Below, piece after piece: positions 22,990 through 28,281 of a stretch of DNA of 28,281 nucleotides. The translations under genes and the position numbers were made by a program. The DNA is from Firmicutes bacterium UBA2058 (GTDB taxonomy: Bacteria; Bacillota; Clostridia; Tissierellales; Sedimentibacteraceae): NCBI GenBank assembly GCA_002332905.1, contig DDAM01000025.1, positions 1 through 28,281 on the forward strand. The letters are read 5' to 3'. The notes below the pieces were generated by a model, which was given only the letters and a program-made list of their open reading frames with translations, made no database searches and had not been told where the DNA came from. Positions within the stretch are counted from its first letter, which is position 1, and each line of letters starts with the position of its first letter.

Positions 22990-24774
22990 TTATTCACCTA
23001 CCTTCTCTATTGCGTCAAATGGACAAATTTGTACACAAACGCCGCATCCATTACATGCATCGTTGTCAATTCTAGTTTTTCCTTCAAACATTAATGCAGG
23101 GCAACCACATCTTAAGCATGCTTTACAAGATCTACACTTTTCAGGATCAACTATTGATTTCATATTTGCACGTTTTTTAATAATTGGTTTTAACAAAGCA
23201 CATTCACGTTTTGTTACTATAACAAATGGTTCTGTAGCTTCATAACCTTTTTTCAATGCTTCTCTAGTCGCCTTGATATCATATGGGTCAACAACTAATA
23301 AGTTTTCTTTTTTAATACCACAAGCGTGGCATAAAGATATAATATCAACTACTGGTGCTGGTTGACCGTTTACAGTTTTTCCTGTACCAGGGTTTTCTTG
23401 GTGTCCAGTCATACCAGTTATACTGTTATCTAATATAATAGTAGTTATAGCTGAATTATTGTATGTGCTGTTTATTAATCCAGTTATACCTGAATGGAAG
23501 AATGTTGAATCTCCAATTAAAGCAAAACATTTCATCGATTTATCATTTGCTATTTCATTAGCTTTCTCAAATCCATGAGCACCAGTTATAGCACCACCCA
23601 TACATATTGTAGAGTCAAGAGCATTTAATGGATTCATAGCTCCTAGAGTATAGCATCCTATATCTCCACTTAAGTATGCTTTATTCTTGTACTTTCCAAG
23701 CTCAAAGAACAATCCTCTGTGAGGACATCCAGCACATAATACTGGAGGTCTTGCAGGAGCTTGCAGTTTAGTTTCATAAGTGCAAGATGGTTTAACACCC
23801 AATAATACTTCTCTTAATAATTCTGGTGAATATTCTCCGCAAATTGGGAATACTTCTTTACCGATACATTCAATTCCCATTGCTTTAATTTGAGTTTCAA
23901 TAAAAGGATCATTTTCTTCTATTATATATAATTTATCTACTTTTGAAGCAAACTCTCTTATCATTTTATCAGGAAGTGGATTAACAAAACCTATTTTTAA
24001 GTAAGAAGCATTGTCTCCCATAACTTCCTTTGCATATTGATAAGCAATACCACTTGTGATGATACCAATAGACGGAGCGTTATCTAACGCTTTATTATTA
24101 TATTCAATTCTATTTAAAGCACAGTTATTAGAATATTCTCTTAATCCTGCAAGTCTTATATCTTCAATCTCAGGGTGTCTAGCTCTTGAATTTGCTGGAA
24201 CCATAAGATTCTTTCTAGGATCCTTAACATAATTTTTAATTGGTGGAACAATTCTTTCACCAATGGAAACGATTGACTTAGAGTGACAAGTACGAGTAGT
24301 TACTCTGTATAAAACGGGAGTCTCATATTTTTCACTGATTTCAAAAGCTTCCTTCATAAAATCAAGACATTCTTGAGAATCTGAAGGCTCTATAAGTGCT
24401 GTTTTTCCAAAAAGTGCAAAATATCTGTTATCTTGCTCATTTTGAGATGAGTGCATATTTGGCTCATCGGCAGTAATTAATACAAAACCTCCATTAGTTA
24501 CATGATATGCATATGACATAAATCCATCAGCGGCAACGTTTAAACCAACATGTTTCATAGCTGCAAAAGTACGTGCTCCACGAATAGATGCACCAGCTGC
24601 TACCTCACATGCAACCTTTTCATTTACTGCCCATTCAGAATGTACGCCTTCATATTGTGAGAAATTTTCCATAATTTCTGTACTAGGTGTACCTGGATAA
24701 GCAGAAGCAACAGTAACTCCAGCTTCATAAGCACCACGTGCTATAGCTTCATTACCAGTCATTAATATTTTCAT
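22990..24774 (-). CDS. iorA: Indolepyruvate ferredoxin oxidoreductase, alpha subunit
   Basis: The 594-aa protein begins MKILMTGNEAIARGAYEAGVTVASAYPGTPSTEI, then has the pyrimidine-binding half, the CCPHRG-like CAGCPHRGLFFELG, and the thiamine diphosphate motif GDSTFFHSGITGLINSTYNNSAITTIILDN (about residues 420-450) with TGMTGHQENPGTG. The C-terminus (about 530-594) carries a ferredoxin-like domain with CRSCKACLRCGCPA and CNGCGVCVQICPF for two 4Fe-4S clusters. It acts in anaerobic aromatic amino acid breakdown. AAGGAGG lies 9 nt before ATG 24774. It forms an operon with iorB. Confidence 0.96.
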   Translation of the reverse strand: MKILMTGNEAIARGAYEAGVTVASAYPGTPSTEIMENFSQYEGVHSEWAVNEKVACEVAAGASIRGARTFAAMKHVGLNVAADGFMSYAYHVTNGGFVLITADEPNMHSSQNEQDNRYFALFGKTALIEPSDSQECLDFMKEAFEISEKYETPVLYRVTTRTCHSKSIVSIGERIVPPIKNYVKDPRKNLMVPANSRARHPEIEDIRLAGLREYSNNCALNRIEYNNKALDNAPSIGIITSGIAYQYAKEVMGDNASYLKIGFVNPLPDKMIREFASKVDKLYIIEENDPFIETQIKAMGIECIGKEVFPICGEYSPELLREVLLGVKPSCTYETKLQAPARPPVLCAGCPHRGLFFELGKYKNKAYLSGDIGCYTLGAMNPLNALDSTICMGGAITGAHGFEKANEIANDKSMKCFALIGDSTFFHSGITGLINSTYNNSAITTIILDNSITGMTGHQENPGTGKTVNGQPAPVVDIISLCHACGIKKENLLVVDPYDIKATREALKKGYEATEPFVIVTKRECALLKPIIKKRANMKSIVDPEKCRSCKACLRCGCPALMFEGKTRIDNDACNGCGVCVQICPFDAIEKVGE

Positions 24775-24807
24775 TATATAAATCCTCCTTTAGTTCTCTT
24801 AATTTCT

Positions 24808-24836
24808 ATTGTATTGTTAGAGCTAAAATTTGTCAA
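24808..24836 (-). promoter_or_regulatory. Promoter of iorAB
   Basis: On the minus strand TTGACA (24836-24831), 17 bp, TACAAT (24813-24808), about 35 bp before the iorA ATG. Confidence 0.78.
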
Positions 24837-24885
24837 TGGTTATATTAGCTTTTGAAAAAAAAGTTTTTGTAATTTATCATATAAA

Positions 24886-24918
24886 AAAATTAGCTTATAC
24901 TATGTATAAACTAATTTT
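24886..24918 (-). terminator. Terminator of the MltG-like gene
   Basis: AAAATTAG-TTATAC (24886-24900) pairs with GTATAA-CTAATTTT (24904-24918) with one A/C mismatch and a 3-nt loop. On the minus strand T's follow. Next to it, 15 bp (TTTAATTATACTAAA) are directly repeated at about 24915 and 24934. Confidence 0.7.
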
Positions 24919-24982
24919 AATTATACTAAACTTTTTAATTATACTAAATTTTATTTAGGAACATTTTGGTAAAAAATGGATA

Positions 24983-25555
24983 TTATTTAGCTATTGTTTT
25001 AATTATTTCATCTAAAGACGTTCCTTTTTTTATTGTAAAATCTCCAGGTTTTAATTTAGTATCTAGTTTTAACTCTACACATCTAGTTAAAAATACTTGC
25101 TTATCATCTATTAAGCCGTTCGCTAATAAAATATCTGCTATTTTAGATGGAAAAGTACCAGCAGGTATATTAAATGTTATTTCAGTTCCTGTAGCAACAT
25201 TAGTAGAATCATCATCATTGGTTTCATCATCTTTGTTGTTATCAGTATTATCCGTTTGATTATTTTGATTGTTATCAGATGTATTAGAATCAGTATCGTT
25301 ACCACTTACATCTGTATTATCATCTGTATTATCTTTGTTTTCGTCGTCATTTTTATTTGTATCATCATTTTCATTGTCAGATATTTCAATAGGTGGAGTA
25401 ACAGGTTTTATTGTATCCTTATCTATTTTTAAATCAAATAATACATTAAATCTCCATATTAGTATTGCGGCTACACCCGCTATAACACAAAGAATAATCG
25501 CATAATCAGTAAAATTATAAATTAAATCTTTAAACCAGTTAATAATTTTTTTCAC
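24983..25555 (-). CDS. Short MltG-like membrane protein with acidic linker, catalytic domain absent
   Basis: The 190-aa protein has a basic start (KKIINWFKDLIYN), one membrane segment (about residues 16-36), an Asp/Asn/Thr-rich linker of about 70 residues (about 55-122), and a final domain of about 65 residues. That domain, FNIPAGTFPSKIADILLANGLIDDKQVFLTRCVELKLDTKLKPGDFTIKKGTSLDEIIKTIA, resembles the LysM-like N-terminal domain of the endolytic transglycosylase MltG (YceG). The catalytic YceG domain is missing, and the gene ends at a normal stop and terminator, so this is not a visible truncation. It may bind glycan at the envelope. GTG 25555 is the start, with GGAGG 6 nt upstream. Confidence 0.7.
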   Translation of the reverse strand: MKKIINWFKDLIYNFTDYAIILCVIAGVAAILIWRFNVLFDLKIDKDTIKPVTPPIEISDNENDDTNKNDDENKDNTDDNTDVSGNDTDSNTSDNNQNNQTDNTDNNKDDETNDDDSTNVATGTEITFNIPAGTFPSKIADILLANGLIDDKQVFLTRCVELKLDTKLKPGDFTIKKGTSLDEIIKTIAK

Positions 25556-25662
25556 TTTTGTCCTCCGGATAATCGATATTTTTAAAATATAATAACACAA
25601 AATAACAGTTTATTCAACAATTTTAGCAAATTTATTTAAGCTTTGCTTCAGAATATGGTATA

Positions 25663-25734
25663 ATATTTTAAATGGCTTAAACATATTTTGAGACTATGAT
25701 ATTTTAAATTGCTTAAACAAAAATTAAGACTATG
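25663..25734 (+). repeat. Tandem 36-bp direct repeat
   Basis: Two units of 36 bp (25663-25698 and 25699-25734) share ATATTTTAAAT, GCTTAAACA and GACTATG, with a few differences between. They lie between the MltG-like gene and the leader of the nucleoside-kinase-like gene, just after a TATAAT at 25659-25664. Confidence 0.65.
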
Positions 25735-25749
25735 TCATAATAAAATTAG

Positions 25750-26006
25750 TATAATATAAAAGTAGCATATCCATAGTTGATACGCTACCTTTGAGAGTGG
25801 AAAAACTAGTTTAATTAAACTATCAAAGTTAGTTTTTATAAACTAACTTTTTAGACGCAACAAATATGTAAAAGTTCCAAAAATACAAAATATTATCAAG
25901 TGGAGGCTAAAAAGTGTGAAGAAAAGCATTTCACACTATGGAAGAATCAAAAAAAGATTATTCATCAAATTTTGTGACGCCGTGAAACAGCGTAATGGAG
26001 GTAATT
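25750..26006 (+). promoter_or_regulatory. Long hairpin-rich leader of the nucleoside-kinase-like gene
   Basis: The stretch 25556-26006 has no gene. A TATAAT at 25750-25755 may be the -10 box, without a good -35. From there to the start codon I see GTAGC-TATC/GATA-GCTAC (25762-25771, 25779-25788), the palindrome TAGTTTAATTAAACTA (25807-25822), an 11-bp stem AAAGTTAGTTT/AAACTAACTTT ending in TTTTT (25825-25850), GTGTGAA/TTCACAC (25914-25920, 25930-25936) and ACGC/GCGT (25977-25980, 25990-25993). The TAGTTT and AAACTA segments of the second and third structures can pair with each other, so they are mutually exclusive. This looks like an attenuator or riboswitch-like leader of unknown type. Confidence 0.5.
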
Positions 26007-27653
26007 ATGAATATAATGGTTAAAGGTATTGGAAACATTGATATTAGTCAAAAGCTAAGCTGTTATGAACTACTAAAGCAACTATATAATGACGAATACA
26101 ACAAATATTTAACAGTTAAGGTTAACAAGATGTTAAAGGAACTTAGCTATAACGAGCTTTCTGAAAATGATGAAGTTGAATTTTTAGATATTAAAAATCC
26201 TGATGGAATGAGAGTATATGTTAGAACCCTTTGCTTAATTTACATAAAGGCATGTAGAGAATTGTATAATAACATTCCAGTGTCTATTGAACATTCTTTA
26301 AATAAAGGACTATTTACTGAAATAAAGCTAAACAGGAAATTAACAGAAGAAGATATATTCGAAATTAAAATAAAGATGCAGGAAATTATTGATAAAAATA
26401 TTTTTATTAATAAACAAATGTTATCAATAGATGATGCTAAGAAAATATTCATTGAGCAAAATATGTTTGATAAGGTATCACTATTATCAAATTGGAATAC
26501 TGAAAATGTTAGAGTATATGAGCTTGATGGCTATTATGATACTTTTTATGGTTATGTTGCACCAAATACCAATGTTATATATAATTTTGACTTAAAGTTA
26601 TTCGGAACAGGTCTTATACTTCGCTACCCGTCAAGGGAGAACATAAATGAGCTTCCTGAATATGCTGAGCATATAAAGCTTGCTAAGATATTCAAAGAAA
26701 CTGAGGATTGGGGCGATATTATGGAGGTAGGCCATGTAGGCGCATTAAATGAAACTATATTAAATAATAAAATTAATGATATAATACTAGTAAATGAAGC
26801 ACTCCATGAGAAGAAAATAGCATATATTGCTGATGAAATCTCAGCTGATGAGAAGATAAAAATAGTTTTAATTGCTGGACCTTCATCTTCTGGCAAAACT
26901 ACCTTTGCTCAAAGATTATCTATTCAATTAAGAGTAAATGGCAAAAAAACCTATGCTATTTCTTTAGATGATTACTTTGTTGACAGAGAAAAAACACCTC
27001 TTGATGAAAATGGAAAATATGATTTCGATACAATAGATGCACTTGATATAGAGTTGTTTAATGATCATCTAATTAAGCTTATGAAATGTGAAGAGGTACA
27101 AATACCTACTTTTGAATTTAAAACTGGTAAGAGAATGTTCAATAAGCAGCCAGTAAAGCTTACTAAAGATCATATAATAGTAGTTGAAGGAATACATGGG
27201 TTAAATGATAAGCTAACATCACATATAGAAAAGAAAAATAAATTTAAGATATACATAAGTGCATTAACCCAGTTAAATATTGATAATCATAATAGAATAT
27301 CAACATCGGATACAAGACTGATAAGAAGAATAGTAAGAGACAATCAATTTAGAGGGCATAATGCTCAAAAAACTATGGAATTATGGGATAATGTAAGAAA
27401 AGGAGAAGAAAAATACATATTCCCATTCCAAGAAAATGCCGATGTTATGTTTAATTCTTCGTTAACATATGAACTAGGGATTTTAAAAAAATATGCAGTT
27501 CCACTAATAGATGCTGTAGAAGAAAATAGCGATTTTTACTCAGAAAAGCAAAGATTATTAAAATTCTTAAGCTATTTTAGAACAATAGAAAATGAAAATA
27601 TGATACCAAACACATCAATACTTAAAGAGTTTATTGGTGGAGGAATACTATAG
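26007..27653 (+). CDS. Nucleoside (uridine) kinase-like protein with ThrRS-like N-terminus
   Basis: The 548-aa protein joins two parts. Residues 1-60 look like a TGS domain, and about 65-205 follow the second domain of threonyl-tRNA synthetase (EDIFEIKIKMQEIIDKNI, VYELDGYYDTFYGYVAPNTN, LFGTGLILRYP). The expected His/Cys editing residues are not visible. From about 285 it is a uridine kinase/phosphoribulokinase-type P-loop kinase: Walker A GPSSSGKTTF (291-300), ISLDDYFVDREKTPLDENGKYDFDTIDALD and VVEGIHGLND. This fusion is common in Clostridia, usually labelled nucleoside kinase; the substrate is not settled by sequence. ATG 26007 follows TGGAGG; the in-frame ATG 25995 overlaps it. Confidence 0.85.
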   Translation: MNIMVKGIGNIDISQKLSCYELLKQLYNDEYNKYLTVKVNKMLKELSYNELSENDEVEFLDIKNPDGMRVYVRTLCLIYIKACRELYNNIPVSIEHSLNKGLFTEIKLNRKLTEEDIFEIKIKMQEIIDKNIFINKQMLSIDDAKKIFIEQNMFDKVSLLSNWNTENVRVYELDGYYDTFYGYVAPNTNVIYNFDLKLFGTGLILRYPSRENINELPEYAEHIKLAKIFKETEDWGDIMEVGHVGALNETILNNKINDIILVNEALHEKKIAYIADEISADEKIKIVLIAGPSSSGKTTFAQRLSIQLRVNGKKTYAISLDDYFVDREKTPLDENGKYDFDTIDALDIELFNDHLIKLMKCEEVQIPTFEFKTGKRMFNKQPVKLTKDHIIVVEGIHGLNDKLTSHIEKKNKFKIYISALTQLNIDNHNRISTSDTRLIRRIVRDNQFRGHNAQKTMELWDNVRKGEEKYIFPFQENADVMFNSSLTYELGILKKYAVPLIDAVEENSDFYSEKQRLLKFLSYFRTIENENMIPNTSILKEFIGGGIL

Positions 27654-27723
27654 CCAAATATTATCATTTAAAATAAAGTTTAAAATCATAATAAATTTTA
27701 AGTAAGAATTTGTAAAAAAATAA

Positions 27724-27752
27724 TTGACAATGTTTTAAAACTTGAATAATAT
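27724..27752 (+). promoter_or_regulatory. Promoter of the putative small RNA
   Basis: TTGACA (27724-27729), 17 bp, TAATAT (27747-27752). A TATAAT at 27750-27755 is an alternative with a 20-bp spacer. It points to the plus strand, where no ORF follows. Confidence 0.65.
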
Positions 27753-27756
27753 AATA

Positions 27757-27894
27757 GTAAATAGTGGATACTATTTACAATATTGAGTATTACTGTATAT
27801 AAAATTGTATTAAACTACAAAAGCTTATAGTAATAATTAATATAACACAGGACATAAAGGGCCTGGAAAAAAAAGAGGCGTAAAGCCTCTTTTT
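27757..27894 (+). ncRNA. Putative structured small RNA, about 138 nt
   Basis: Between a sigma-A promoter and a terminator there is no ATG on the plus strand and no ORF with a ribosome binding site. The predicted transcript begins with a perfect 9-bp hairpin GTAAATAGT/ACTATTTAC (27757-27778, loop GGAT). It continues with TATTACT/AGTAATA (27788-27794, 27829-27835) enclosing TTGTA/TACAA (27805-27809, 27816-27820), then CAGG/CCTG (27848-27851, 27862-27865), and the terminator. The next gene is on the opposite strand, so this is not its leader. I do not recognise a known RNA family. Confidence 0.55.
27867..27894. terminator. Terminator of the small RNA, shared with the convergent gene
   Basis: AAAAGAGGC (27871-27879) pairs with GCCTCTTTT (27885-27893), loop GTAAA, with A's before and T's after, so it can act on both strands. 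Confidence 0.88.
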
Positions 27895-27903
27895 ATATGC
27901 GAA

Positions 27904-28281
27904 TTATTTAATTGATAAGCTTATAATAAGTGCTTTATTAACTATAAATTTATTAGTGAAATTAGGCTCAGGGTCTGAGTCATTACGATAGGACCATGAA
28001 ACAAAGGATTTAGTACAAACCTTTCCATTTGAGTTAGTAGTAAGCTTAGTCCATACATTGCCTATTACACCTTGATAATATAAAGCTCTAACAGCCTCTT
28101 TGAAATTTACAATATCTGGATAATATTCTTGATTCAAATTAAAATATTTTTCTAATTCATGAAAAATAAAACTAGTTTTTTTGTAGTCTCTAAGCAATTT
28201 AATAGAATCATTTAACATAGCTGATTTTTCGTGTATGCTTATTTCATTTTTTAATTCATCAAAAAAAGCCTTAGAATAATA
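27904..28281 (-). CDS. 3' part of an unrecognised gene, cut by the window edge
   Basis: The frame is open to the end of the window. 21 codons precede the internal Met at 28218 (YYSKAFFDELKNEISIHEK), so the true start is outside and at least 125 residues are seen. The visible part is helical, then KEAVRALYYQGVIGN and a C-terminal segment with FVSWSYRNDSDPEPNF and FIVNKALIISLSIK. The order ALYxxGVIGN, then YR, then an (H/N)KAL-like end reminds me of the C-terminus of some large P-loop NTPases of the Sll1717/defence-associated kind. I cannot confirm this without the N-terminal half. It is convergent with the small RNA and shares its terminator. Confidence 0.6.
   Translation of the reverse strand, partial: YYSKAFFDELKNEISIHEKSAMLNDSIKLLRDYKKTSFIFHELEKYFNLNQEYYPDIVNFKEAVRALYYQGVIGNVWTKLTTNSNGKVCTKSFVSWSYRNDSDPEPNFTNKFIVNKALIISLSIK

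Noticed and set aside
25663..25734. CRISPR array
   Set aside because: There are only two imperfect units directly abutting, with no spacers and no cas genes.
25938..25985. 15-codon ORF MEESKKDYSSNFVTP in the kinase-fusion leader
   Set aside because: No ribosome binding site precedes it, and it lies across hairpin arms.
25750..26006. T-box leader for the ThrRS-like gene
   Set aside because: I find no T-box bulge consensus (TGGNACCGCG) or specifier loop layout.
27757..27894. 6S RNA, tRNA or tmRNA
   Set aside because: It lacks the long open-bubble hairpin of 6S RNA, has no cloverleaf or TTC loop, and is too short for tmRNA. No tRNA or rRNA is seen elsewhere in the window.

Overview
The window reads as chromosomal DNA of a low-GC, strictly anaerobic Firmicute of the class Clostridia. 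It is strongly AT-rich, with AT-ending codons, strong GGAGG ribosome binding sites, sigma-A type TTGACA/TATAAT promoters with 17-bp spacers and many U-tailed terminators. Gene content agrees: indolepyruvate:ferredoxin oxidoreductase, pyruvate phosphate dikinase with its regulator, flavin-dependent ThyX, the DXS route to isoprenoids, and a Firmicute-type L27 precursor with its Prp protease. I cannot name genus or species.

Layout. 1-1250: a small secreted protein facing a LUD-domain protein. 1399-4106: the ribosome cluster with L21 leader, rplU-prp-rpmA, an internal terminator, then obgE-yhbY. 4112-4540: tandem hairpins, a 42-codon leader ORF, a structured leader and a 68-aa orphan protein. 4590-6736: a MATE efflux pump and thyX. 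6863-8815: a membrane-anchored protein resembling a dead metallopeptidase, convergent with an orphan PTS EIIC-like transporter. 8976-11083: a histidine kinase/response regulator pair of the GlnK/GlnL (YcbA/YcbB) kind, probably governing the neighbouring transporter. 11181-15818: an accessory, regulator-rich stretch with a flavin split-barrel protein divergent from a MocR regulator, an AraC/GyrI-like regulator, and a MarR regulator with a membrane-anchored DUF protein behind a palindromic operator. 15974-19453: ppdK and its bifunctional kinase/phosphatase regulator. 19571-22314: dxs with a long structured leader, then an RsmC-like methyltransferase. 22407-24774: iorAB. 24983-25555: a short MltG-like membrane protein with an acidic linker. 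25556-27653: a long structured leader and a ThrRS-like/uridine-kinase-like fusion protein. 27724-27894: a probable small RNA. 27904-28281: the 3' part of an unrecognised gene running off the window.

The genes are mostly housekeeping. The unusual material is regulatory. The best candidate for something undescribed is a pair of related leader elements, directly in front of dxs and of the 68-aa orphan gene. Both start with the same 15-nt block, close with a CCCATGC/GCATGGG stem that can hide the ribosome binding site, enclose a hairpin of different sequence, and offer a competing GCACAA/TTGTG pairing. Next come the promoter-hairpins-terminator unit at 27.7 kb that has no ORF, the hairpin-rich leader of the nucleoside-kinase-like gene, and a palindromic repeat present as a 26-bp identical pair plus a shorter third copy.

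Starts were moved from the longest ORF where the ribosome binding site or family alignment decided it (rplU, obgE, yhbY, the 68-aa gene, the MATE gene, thyX, the EIIC gene, marR, ppdK, its regulator, dxs, the RsmC-like gene, iorB, the MltG-like gene and the nucleoside-kinase-like gene).
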